From contig NZ_JAKLUA010000004.1 of the NCBI RefSeq assembly GCF_022012435.1, forward strand, positions 310,001 through 374,000: a DNA stretch of 64,000 bases. Reading direction: 5' to 3'. Below the pieces are notes generated by a model. The model made no database searches. It was not told where the DNA came from and saw only the letters and a program-made list of their open reading frames with translations. The position numbers were made by a program, and so were the translations under genes. The stretch is from Bradyrhizobium zhengyangense. Lineage in GTDB: Bacteria > Pseudomonadota > Alphaproteobacteria > Rhizobiales > Xanthobacteraceae. Below are positions 56,939 through 64,000 of this stretch, piece after piece; the first letter of the stretch is position 1, and every line of letters starts with the position of its first letter.

Positions 56939-57382
56939 TCAGCGCGACGGCGCGACGCTCAGCTGTCCGTTCGCCGCCTCGACATCGCGCGAGGGCCGCA
57001 GCGCGAAGGCGCCATCGCCGAGCAGCGCCTGCGCGACCAGCGCGATCACCCAGAACGCCGGATATTCCCAGCCGCCCTTCGGATTGGTGAAAAAGAAACC
57101 GGCCGCACCATGCACGGTGAAGATCGCGCCGAGCAGAACGGGAATGCCGACCAGCGCCGCATAGCGGGTCCAGACGCCGAGAATCAGAGCAATGCCGCTG
57201 AGAACCTCCACGGTCATGACGACGTAGGCGAGCTCGGGCGGGAAGCCGAGGCTGCCGAAGAACTTTGCGGTGCCGGCGGGGGTGAAAACGAACAGTTTCA
57301 GGCCGGCATGGGCCAGGAACAGCGCGCCCAAGGTCACGCGCAGCACCAGCGCGGCGTAGGGAGCGGTACGGGAATCGATCAT
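56939..57382 (-). CDS. DoxX-family membrane protein
   Basis: A 147-residue protein with four membrane helices and the DoxX core LVLRVTLGALFLAHAGLKLF...GTAKFFGSLGFPPELAYVVMTVEVLSGIALILGVWTRYAAL. GGAG six bases upstream supports the start at 57382. DoxX proteins are linked to quinone or thiosulfate metabolism, but most have unknown roles. It is divergent from a LysR gene that may control it. Confidence 0.85.
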   Translation of the reverse strand: MIDSRTAPYAALVLRVTLGALFLAHAGLKLFVFTPAGTAKFFGSLGFPPELAYVVMTVEVLSGIALILGVWTRYAALVGIPVLLGAIFTVHGAAGFFFTNPKGGWEYPAFWVIALVAQALLGDGAFALRPSRDVEAANGQLSVAPSR

Positions 57383-57477
57383 AGCAGTCTCCATTGTTAC
57401 GCGATCTATGATCTATTCTCAGAAGAATGATAATCTGCTATTTTGGAATTATACTTCACACTATCAGAGTGAAATCG

Positions 57478-58398
57478 ATGCTCGACCGGCTGACCAGCCT
57501 GGAAGTCTTCGCCAAGGTGGCAGCGAACGGCAGCCTGTCAGGCGCGGCCCGGGCGATGGGCCTGTCGCAGACCATGGTGACCAAACATGTCGCCTCGCTC
57601 GAGGCGCGGCTCGGCATCAGGCTGTTCCACCGCACCACGCGGCGGCTGTCGATCACCGAGGCCGGCCGGCTCTATCTGGAATCCTCCGAGCGGATTCTCG
57701 CCGACATGGAGACGGCCGACGCCGCGGTCGCGCGCGAGCGCGTCGAGCCGCGCGGCTCGCTGCGGGTCAACGTGCCCGTCGTGTTCGGCACACGCCAGAT
57801 CGCACCGCTCATTGCCGACTTCTCGGAGCGTCATCCCGAGGTCACGATCGAGCTCGGCCTCAACGATCGTCTGGTCGATCTCGCCGAGGAAGGCTGGGAC
57901 CTCGCGATCCGTATCGGCAAACTGCGTGACTCCAGCATGGTGGCGCGCAAGCTCGCGCCGAACCGCCTGGTCGTCTGCGCTGCCCCGTCCTATCTCGCCA
58001 AGCACGGCACGCCGCGCAGCGTGGCCGATCTCGCCGCGCATAATTGCCTCGGCTACACGCTGTCGCAGCAGGCAAGCGCTGCGGAATGGCTGTTCGGCGC
58101 GGATGGCGAGATCCGCGTCCAGATCTCCGGCAATCTGCGCGCCAACAATGGCGATGCGCTGCGCGCGGCGACGCTGGCTGGCCTTGGCCTCGCGCGACAG
58201 CCGACCTTCATCGTTGCCGACGATTTGCGCGCCGGCACGCTGGTCGCGCTTCCACTCGACCAGCCGGAGATGCAGTCATCTGCCGTGCATGCGGTCTACC
58301 TGCCCGATCGTCGCCCGCCGGCAAAAGTGCGCGCCTTCATCGATTTCCTCGCTGCGCGCTTTGCACCTGATCCACCATGGGATCGCGGGTTGTTCTGA
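57478..58398 (+). CDS. LysR-family regulator
   Basis: A 306-residue LysR protein. The helix-turn-helix is LEVFAKVAANGSLSGAARAMGLSQTMVTKHVASLEARLGIRLFHRTTRR (near 8-56), followed by the substrate-binding domain. It belongs to the DsdC/AaeR-like branch by the HRTTRRLSITEAG element. The 95 bases to doxX contain ATAAT and ATTAT half-sites 13 bases apart, a possible T-N11-A-type site. Control of doxX is likely from the divergent arrangement. Confidence 0.9.
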   Translation: MLDRLTSLEVFAKVAANGSLSGAARAMGLSQTMVTKHVASLEARLGIRLFHRTTRRLSITEAGRLYLESSERILADMETADAAVARERVEPRGSLRVNVPVVFGTRQIAPLIADFSERHPEVTIELGLNDRLVDLAEEGWDLAIRIGKLRDSSMVARKLAPNRLVVCAAPSYLAKHGTPRSVADLAAHNCLGYTLSQQASAAEWLFGADGEIRVQISGNLRANNGDALRAATLAGLGLARQPTFIVADDLRAGTLVALPLDQPEMQSSAVHAVYLPDRRPPAKVRAFIDFLAARFAPDPPWDRGLF

Positions 58399-58441
58399 CA
58401 GTGCACGGCATGACGCGACGGCTGCGGCAGAGCCCCTGCCC

Positions 58442-58461
58442 CACTTTTCCGGATCATGCTC
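58442..58461. repeat. Dispersed intergenic motif, copy 2
   Basis: Identical 20 bases (CACTTTTCCGGATCATGCTC) to the copy next to thyA at 15510-15529, here between the LysR and caspase-like genes. Confidence 0.65.
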
Positions 58462-58547
58462 GAGCGTGAGCTAGCGCACAGACAGAGCAATGGCGGACGA
58501 CTAGAAAAGGTGACATCCTCGCGCCCATTGCCAATGGAGGTGACATC

Positions 58548-60041
58548 ATGCGCCGTCCAGTCCTTTGCAATTTGATTCTTGCCTCCGGTCTCCTTGCGCT
58601 CACCCAGTTGATGACGCCGACGGAAGCTGCGGCCGAAGCCCGGCTTGCGCTGGTGATCGGCCAGTCCGCCTATCGCACGGTGCCGGAGCTGCCCAACGCC
58701 GCCAATGATGCCAAAGGCATGGCCGAGCTGCTCGGCAATGCCGGCTTCACTGTCACGTCAGCACCGAACCTCGCGCAGAATGAGATGCGCCAGGCGATCT
58801 CGGACTTTGCCGGCAAGGTCAGCGCCAGCGGCGCCGACACCGTCGCGCTGGTGTTCTATGCCGGTCACGGCCTGCAGATCGACGGCGAGAACTATCTCGT
58901 TCCCGTCGATCTCGATCCCAAGCGCGAGGCGGACATCCCGCTCCAGGGCGTGCGGCTGAACGACATGCTCAACACCCTCGGCGCGCTGCCGACGCGGGCG
59001 CGCATCTTCATGCTGGATGCGTGCCGCAACAACCCGTTCCCGGCGCTCTCAGGCGCCGGCCACGGGCTCGCCATCGTCGACACCAAGGCCGGCGCGCCCG
59101 GCTCGTTCATCTCCTACTCGACCTCGCCCGGCGCCGAAGCCGAGGACGGCTCCGGTGCCGACAGTCCCTACACCACGGCAGCCCTGGCCGTCGCAAAGCA
59201 GCCGAACGTTCCGATCGAGGAAGTGTTCAAGCGCATCCGCATCGCCGTGGCGCAGTCGACCGACGGGCGTCAGATCCCCTGGGAAAGCTCGTCGCTGACG
59301 ACCGACTTCAAGTTCTTCGGCGAGAGCAGCGGCCAGCCTGCAGCACCGGGCGCAAACGCGATGGCGCTCGCCAGCACCCCGCGCAGCGTCGCTGACTGGC
59401 GCAAGGATTTGCAGGGCAAGGATGCCAAGGTCGCCTATGATCTCGTGATCGCCGACGACACGGTGGAAGCCTATCAGGCCTATGTCGAACTGTACGCGCA
59501 GGATCTCCGCACGCCGCGCTTGCGCACAGTCATGGAGCGGCGGCGCCAGATGCTGGCATGGGACCGCGCGGTGGCGATCAACACCCGTGCGTCCTACGAG
59601 GCTTATCTGGCGAACTGGGACAACAGCGACCTCGCCGCGACCGCGCGCCGGCTCTTGCTGCGCGTGCAGAACCGCAATTATGTCTTGCCGGTTGCCGCGG
59701 CTGCGGTCCCGGTCGCCGTCGCCATGGCGCCGACCTGCCCGTGCTCGGCCCCGACGCCGCCGGCATCGACGCCGGTCAACCCGACGATCGCCCCCATCAT
59801 CAAGAAGCGCGTGGACGACACGCCGCCGCCGTCGAAGCGCAAGGTGGTCGACACGCCGCCGAAGCGCCGGCCGCCGCCTGATGAAGTCGTGGTCGAGCGT
59901 GCACCGCCCCAACAAGGCCCGCCGCCGGCCGCCATCATGCAAGGCATCGGCATCGGTGTCGGGATTGGCATGGGAATGGGCGGCGGAGGCCGTGGCGGAG
60001 AGATGGGACACGGCGATTACGGCCGCGGGAACAGATACTGA
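58548..60041 (+). CDS. Exported caspase-family peptidase
   Basis: A 497-residue protein with an N-terminal signal sequence (about 1-29). A C14 caspase-like domain follows (about 31-250) with the dyad His107 (FYAGHGLQ) and Cys159 (LDACRNNPF), both intact. Residues 260-400 are helical. The C-terminal 110 residues are rich in Pro and Lys and end in a Gly/Met/Arg tail (GMGMGGGGRGGEMGHGDYGRG). GGAGG precedes the ATG. Targets are unknown; such proteins are found in many rhizobia. Confidence 0.88.
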   Translation: MRRPVLCNLILASGLLALTQLMTPTEAAAEARLALVIGQSAYRTVPELPNAANDAKGMAELLGNAGFTVTSAPNLAQNEMRQAISDFAGKVSASGADTVALVFYAGHGLQIDGENYLVPVDLDPKREADIPLQGVRLNDMLNTLGALPTRARIFMLDACRNNPFPALSGAGHGLAIVDTKAGAPGSFISYSTSPGAEAEDGSGADSPYTTAALAVAKQPNVPIEEVFKRIRIAVAQSTDGRQIPWESSSLTTDFKFFGESSGQPAAPGANAMALASTPRSVADWRKDLQGKDAKVAYDLVIADDTVEAYQAYVELYAQDLRTPRLRTVMERRRQMLAWDRAVAINTRASYEAYLANWDNSDLAATARRLLLRVQNRNYVLPVAAAAVPVAVAMAPTCPCSAPTPPASTPVNPTIAPIIKKRVDDTPPPSKRKVVDTPPKRRPPPDEVVVERAPPQQGPPPAAIMQGIGIGVGIGMGMGGGGRGGEMGHGDYGRGNRY

Positions 60042-60078
60042 GATTATTGATCGTGAAGCGGAGGGCCACCTTGCCCTC

Positions 60079-60158
60079 CGTCATTGCGAGCGCAGCGAAG
60101 CAATCCAGAGTCTTTCCGCGGAGGGATTCTGGATTGCTTCGCTGCGCTCGCAATGACG
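60079..60158. repeat. Perfect 31-bp inverted repeat element
   Basis: Left arm 60079-60109 and right arm 60128-60158 are exact complements around an 18-base loop. The arm begins CGTCATTGCGAGCGCAGCG. This is a widespread dispersed palindrome of Bradyrhizobium and related genomes. Placed after the caspase gene, it may stop transcription or protect the mRNA end. Confidence 0.85.
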
Positions 60159-60240
60159 ATGGAGAGGCCGCTACCTGTCTCCCTTCCGGAAATGCTGTAG
60201 TCTGATCGGCCGATACGCACATTCCGGGGATTCGACATCG

Positions 60241-61908
60241 ATGCCGCAAGACGCTCACGCCAAAGACTCATGGCCGCTGTTTCGATCGCTCGCGCCCTAT
60301 GCCCTGCCCGGCGATCTCATGGCGGGACTGACGCTCGCGGCCATCGCCATCCCCGAGCAGATGGCGACCGCCCGGCTCGGCGGTTTTGCGCCGCAGATCG
60401 GCTTCTTCGCCTTCATGGCGGGATCGCTCGGTTTTGCGCTGCTCGGTGGCAATCGCTTCCTGTCCTGCGGCGCCGATTCCACGATCACGCCGATCTTCGC
60501 CGGCGGACTTGCTGCGCTAGCTACTACCGGCTCACCTGAATATCAGGGGCTTGCGATCGCGCTGGCCCTGATGGTCGGCGCCATGATGCTGGCTGGCGGC
60601 GCATTCCGGCTCGGCGGCATTGCGAACCTCCTGTCGATGCCGGTCATGGTCGGCTTCCTCGCCGGCATCTCCGTCCACATCATCGTGTCGCAATTGCCTG
60701 GAGTGCTGGGACTGGAATCGCCAGGTGGCCCGACGCTCGACCGCATCGGCGTGCTCGCGAGCGAGATCGGGCGCACCAATCCCATCACGTTCTGCATCGG
60801 CTTCGGCGTGCTGGCCGTGGTCTTCATTTCCGAGAACATCAGCGCAAAAATTCCCGGCGCGCTGATCGGCCTCGTCGGCGCAACGCTGGCCACCATCGCG
60901 CTAGGTCTCGAGAGCAAGGGCGTCAACGCGGTCGGCACTGTACCGGGCACGCTGCCACGACCGACCTTCCCTGATCTTGCGCCGGAGCTCTGGGTGCGGC
61001 TGGTGCCGCTCGCTTTTGTGATCACCGTTGTGGTGATGGTGCAGACTGCCGCGACGACGCGGTCCTTCCCGTCCGATCCCGACAAGCCCGCCGATGTTGA
61101 TCGCGACTTCCTTGGCGCCGGCGCCGGCAGCGTGCTGTCAGGCCTGTTCGGCGCGTTTCCGGTCAATGCGAGCCCACCGCGCACCGGCATCGTCGCCGAG
61201 ACCGGCGGACAGTCGCAGCTCGCAGGCCTTGCCGCGGCGGCGATCGTGCTGGCGCTGCTCGCATTCGGTACCGGATTGCTGCGCCACGTTCCGGACGCCG
61301 CGCTTGGCGGCATCTTGCTGTTCGTGGCGCTACGGATCATCCGTGTGCAACAGATCGTGACGATCTATCGCCAGTCGTTCAGCGAGTTCCTGCTGATCGT
61401 CGCCACCGCGGCGCTGATCATCGTGCTGCCGATCCAGCAGGGCGCCTTCCTCGGCATCGTGCTGTCGCTGCTGCACGGCATCTGGAGTACGACGCGCGCG
61501 CGACTCGTCGAGTTCGAGCGCGTGCCGGGCACCACGATCTGGTGGCCCGCGCATCCGCACATCACCGGCGAGCGCGTGGCAGGCGTTGCCGTGATCGGGC
61601 TGCAGGCACCGCTGTCCTTTCTTAACGCGCCGGGTTTTCGCAGCGACGTGAGCAAGGTTCTGGGCACGGCGGCACCGCAATTGCTGGTGCTGGAGGCGAG
61701 CGGCATGGTCGAGATCGACTTCACCGCCGCGCAGATCCTGCTCGATGTCTTCAAGGTGTGCAACGCGCAAGGGGTCACGGTCGCACTGGCGCGGCTGGAA
61801 TCAGTGCGGGCGCAGGACGCCTTCGAGCGCTTCCGCCTGTTCGAAGTCCTGCCGAAGGAGCACGTCTTCCACAGCGTGGACGAGGCCGTACACAAGCTCG
61901 CGAAATAG
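60241..61908 (+). CDS. SulP-family anion transporter
   Basis: A 555-residue SLC26/SulP permease. About twelve to fourteen membrane segments (APYALPGDLMAGLTLAAIAIPEQMATARLGGFAPQIG at the N-terminus) are followed by a C-terminal cytoplasmic STAS domain (about 440-555). Family substrates include sulfate, bicarbonate and dicarboxylates; no neighbour tells which. The segment NASPPRTGIVAETGGQSQ is also typical. The start ATGCCGCAAGACGC is used. Confidence 0.9.
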   Translation: MPQDAHAKDSWPLFRSLAPYALPGDLMAGLTLAAIAIPEQMATARLGGFAPQIGFFAFMAGSLGFALLGGNRFLSCGADSTITPIFAGGLAALATTGSPEYQGLAIALALMVGAMMLAGGAFRLGGIANLLSMPVMVGFLAGISVHIIVSQLPGVLGLESPGGPTLDRIGVLASEIGRTNPITFCIGFGVLAVVFISENISAKIPGALIGLVGATLATIALGLESKGVNAVGTVPGTLPRPTFPDLAPELWVRLVPLAFVITVVVMVQTAATTRSFPSDPDKPADVDRDFLGAGAGSVLSGLFGAFPVNASPPRTGIVAETGGQSQLAGLAAAAIVLALLAFGTGLLRHVPDAALGGILLFVALRIIRVQQIVTIYRQSFSEFLLIVATAALIIVLPIQQGAFLGIVLSLLHGIWSTTRARLVEFERVPGTTIWWPAHPHITGERVAGVAVIGLQAPLSFLNAPGFRSDVSKVLGTAAPQLLVLEASGMVEIDFTAAQILLDVFKVCNAQGVTVALARLESVRAQDAFERFRLFEVLPKEHVFHSVDEAVHKLAK

Positions 61909-61914
61909 CTGCCG

Positions 61915-62277
61915 TTACTGAACCAGCGCCGGATGATCCCGCTGCGCCACCTCGCGGATCCAACTGGTGTGGATCGCGCGGAACAGGATCTGCGCGGTCT
62001 TGAGGTCGTTCGCCGTCATGCAGAGATTGACGATGCGATGCACCGCATCGTCGCGCATCAGGCCGTCGGAAATCTTCATGGCGATCTCCATCGCGACCTT
62101 CGCCGCGCGCTCATAACGAGCACTCTCGCCCTTGTCGTTTCGCGCAGTGGCGATGGCGCTCTGGGCCGCAGCGTCACAGATGGCACGGATACGCGCGGCG
62201 GCCTCGATGTCGCCGAGCGGCGATTCGATCGCTTCGTCCCAGATGTCTGCCCGCTGCTGCCTCGCAAACCACTTCAT
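61915..62277 (-). CDS. Small helical hypothetical protein
   Basis: A 120-residue all-helical protein (MKWFARQQRADIWDEAIESPLGDIEAAARIRAICDAAAQ...). No family was recognised. An ATG at 62337 would add 20 residues; neither start has a good ribosome binding site. It is convergent with the SulP gene (stop codons a few bases apart). Confidence 0.6.
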   Translation of the reverse strand: MKWFARQQRADIWDEAIESPLGDIEAAARIRAICDAAAQSAIATARNDKGESARYERAAKVAMEIAMKISDGLMRDDAVHRIVNLCMTANDLKTAQILFRAIHTSWIREVAQRDHPALVQ

Positions 62278-62399
62278 CGCCCCACCATCCGCGGTCTTCC
62301 AGACGTCGATCTGCCGCACTCCAGGCTCACTGAGCATAGAGAGACCAATCGAGATCGGCGAGACGATTTTTACGTCACGAACTTTCGCAGGGCGCGCAT

Positions 62400-63716
62400 T
62401 CAGGATGTTCGACGCGGTCCGATGGCCTCAAACTGCGCCTTCTGCTCGTCATTGAGCGTGCCGTAGAAATCCTCCAGCGCCGCGCGAACCGACTTGACGC
62501 CGTCGAGCATGACATCGAGTCGCTTGCGGACGGCGGCCATCCGCGCCGGCGGCGTCATCACCTCGTCAGGCTGGCAGGCCGCCTTCAGCGATGTGCTGGC
62601 CCTGGCGCTGGTGTCCTGAAGCACTTGCAGCGCTGCGCGCTGGGTGTCGTTGGGATGGAGCCTCGCCTCGATCTCGGCGCCGGGCCAATCGAGCGCGGCA
62701 GGCGCACCGCAATTCTGGATCAGCGATGCACCGGCGTTGCCGGAATTGGTCGCGCGCCGCTGGTCTTCAGCGAGCGCATTGAAGCGCGCCTTCTGTTCGT
62801 CGGCGAGTGACCCGTAGAACTTATCGAGGGCCGGTTGAACGAGATCGACGGCCTTCTCCATCGCCTCGATGCGCTGCTGCATCGCCGCCAGCCGGCCGGG
62901 CGCCGTCGCCGCGACCTGCGTCGGGCATGACGCGCGGATCAATCCGGCCGCATCTATCGAGGCATTGCCGAGCTCGTCGAGGCTTGCGCCTTGTGCTTCA
63001 GTCGGCTGCACCGCGGCGGCAATCTGGTCGATCGGCAGACCGACGATCTCGCGGCGGTCGCTGCCGCAAAGCTGATCTAGCGCGACGCCTCGCGATTGCC
63101 GGCGTCCCCGCGGTCGTGACGGCAGATAGGCTGACAAAGCGTCGTAGCCATAGGGCGCGAACAGGCCGGCATAGATGTCCTGAAAGCCGTAGCCCCAGAA
63201 GCCGAGCCCGTCGCCCCAGATCGTGTAGTCGTAGAGGTCGTTGTACGCGAACGGCCAGAACAGCGGTCCGACCCAGCCGTAACCGCCCCCTGCATGTTGC
63301 CACCATCCGCTGCTCGCACCATGCCAGCTGGCGAGGGCGGCCGCAGCTGCGATCTGGGCGCGCGCCGCCGGATTGCTGATCAGACGACCGTTGCGGAAGG
63401 CGCTTGAATGCAAATTGAGCGCGTTGTGGAAATTCGCCGGGCGAACGGCCGCATTGCGTATCTGACCGAAGTTCGGTCCGCCATGTCGAGCGCCTGCCGC
63501 AAAGCGAGGCCCGCCATGATGCCCGCCGCCATGCGCGTGCCCACCCCCATGTCCACCACCGTGTCCGCCACCATGATGACCACCATGGCCACCGCCATGC
63601 CCGCCACCGTGACCACCGCCACCATGGCCGCCACCGTGTCCGCCCTTACCCAGAGCCGCTCCGGCCAGCATGCAGGCGAGCGCCGCCACGGCGATTCCAA
63701 TGACCGGTCGCAACAT
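62400..63716 (-). CDS. LTXXQ/Spy-like protein with His-Gly repeats
   Basis: A 438-residue exported protein. A signal peptide (about 1-23) leads into a 50-residue stretch of GGGH/HGG repeats, then an aromatic/Gly-rich middle (FWPFAYNDLYDYTIWGDG). Two helical repeats with the pattern ...YGSLADEQKARFNAL and ...YGTLNDEQKAQFEAI (about 255-320 and 365-430) resemble the periplasmic Spy/CpxP LTXXQ motif. The start MLRPVIGIAV is chosen over 63740. The His-rich region could bind metal ions; the function is unproven. Confidence 0.8.
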   Translation of the reverse strand: MLRPVIGIAVAALACMLAGAALGKGGHGGGHGGGGHGGGHGGGHGGHHGGGHGGGHGGGHAHGGGHHGGPRFAAGARHGGPNFGQIRNAAVRPANFHNALNLHSSAFRNGRLISNPAARAQIAAAAALASWHGASSGWWQHAGGGYGWVGPLFWPFAYNDLYDYTIWGDGLGFWGYGFQDIYAGLFAPYGYDALSAYLPSRPRGRRQSRGVALDQLCGSDRREIVGLPIDQIAAAVQPTEAQGASLDELGNASIDAAGLIRASCPTQVAATAPGRLAAMQQRIEAMEKAVDLVQPALDKFYGSLADEQKARFNALAEDQRRATNSGNAGASLIQNCGAPAALDWPGAEIEARLHPNDTQRAALQVLQDTSARASTSLKAACQPDEVMTPPARMAAVRKRLDVMLDGVKSVRAALEDFYGTLNDEQKAQFEAIGPRRTS

Positions 63717-63798
63717 CGCATCCTCCCGCCATTGAGGCATCGGAAATGGACGGGAGATGGAACCGGCATATCAACGGAAAGTTCCGCGACGCAGCAGG

Positions 63799-64000
63799 CT
63801 ACGCCTCCGGCACGATCTTGCCGGGGTTGAAGATGTTTTGCGGATCGAGTGCCTTTTTCAGCGCACGCATCGCATCGAGCGCTTCAGGGCCGAGCTCGGC
63901 CTTGAGATATTTCTGCTTGCCCTGGCCGATGCCGTGCTCGCCGGTGCAGGTGCCGTCCATCGCCTGCGCGCGTTCGACGAGGCGGTGCATGAACTCCTCG
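63799..64000 (-). CDS. FAD-linked oxidase, C-terminal fragment (window edge)
   Basis: The visible 66 residues end with [16 protein letters not shown] and [16 protein letters not shown], the C-terminal signature of FAD-linked oxidases such as glycolate oxidase GlcD and D-lactate dehydrogenase. The frame stays open to the end of the window, so the N-terminal part lies outside. It is a truncation by the window, not a pseudogene. Confidence 0.85.
   Translation of the reverse strand, partial: EEFMHRLVERAQAMDGTCTGEHGIGQGKQKYLKAELGPEALDAMRALKKALDPQNIFNPGKIVPEA

Noticed and set aside
63560..63660. Short tandem repeat resembling a repeat array
   Set aside because: It is the coding repeat for the His-Gly segment of the LTXXQ-like protein; there are no spacers as in CRISPR.
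63799..64000. A truncated pseudogene at the right end
   Set aside because: The frame remains open to the window edge, so the missing part is simply outside the window.

Overview
The window is high-GC chromosomal DNA of an alphaproteobacterium of the Rhizobiales, most likely Bradyrhizobium or a close relative. This rests on a circularly permuted two-piece tmRNA with tag ANDNFAPVAQAA, an EcfG-type promoter (GGAAC-N16-CGTT), an Irr-type iron-control element before feoAB, dispersed palindromes typical of Bradyrhizobium, and gene families common there (DUF2336, DUF768, DUF4169, split chromate transporters). There are no rRNA or tRNA genes, insertion sequences, phage genes or CRISPR arrays. It looks like core chromosome with small accessory loci.

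Layout. 0.1-0.8 kb: a ferric-reductase-like membrane protein behind two 19-bp palindromes. 1.3-8.2 kb (minus): a branched-chain amino acid cluster with an ilv leader peptide and attenuator, ilvI, a short threonine dehydratase, ilvN, a methyltransferase, two exporters and ilvC. 8.3-16.3 kb: miaA and serB (divergent), the hflK-hflC-DUF2065-degP membrane quality-control operon, then GNAT-folA and thyA. 16.5-20.0 kb: tctBA permeases and a two-gene chromate transporter. 20.2-22.7 kb: ssrA (tmRNA), its partner sspB, and fumC. 22.9-25.7 kb: a DUF4169/ribbon-helix-helix pair and iron-regulated feoAB.

25.9-32.1 kb (minus) is the most unusual locus. Six overlapping or abutting genes encode RsbR, RsbS and RsbT (a stressosome core), an ATPase-PP2C protein, and two hybrid histidine kinases, one with an extra RsbT-like ATPase domain. 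A good match to the general-stress EcfG promoter lies upstream. No sigma-B or RsbV/W is in the window, so output through the kinases is proposed. Small genes, a GNAT and a single-domain response regulator follow to 34.2 kb.

34.2-44.6 kb: a TetR/SDR pair and a TetR/cytochrome P450 pair, each with palindromic operators; DUF2336; a large AsmA protein; small secreted proteins. 44.7-51.3 kb: two GGDEF-EAL proteins flanking an MFS carrier. 51.5-58.4 kb: a solute-binding protein, a 2-hydroxyacid dehydrogenase with a TRAP transporter, and DoxX/LysR. 58.5-64 kb: an exported caspase-like protein, a SulP transporter, a His/Gly-rich LTXXQ-like protein, and the C-terminus of an FAD-linked oxidase cut by the window edge.

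Products were assigned by reading the translations and motifs. No database search was run.
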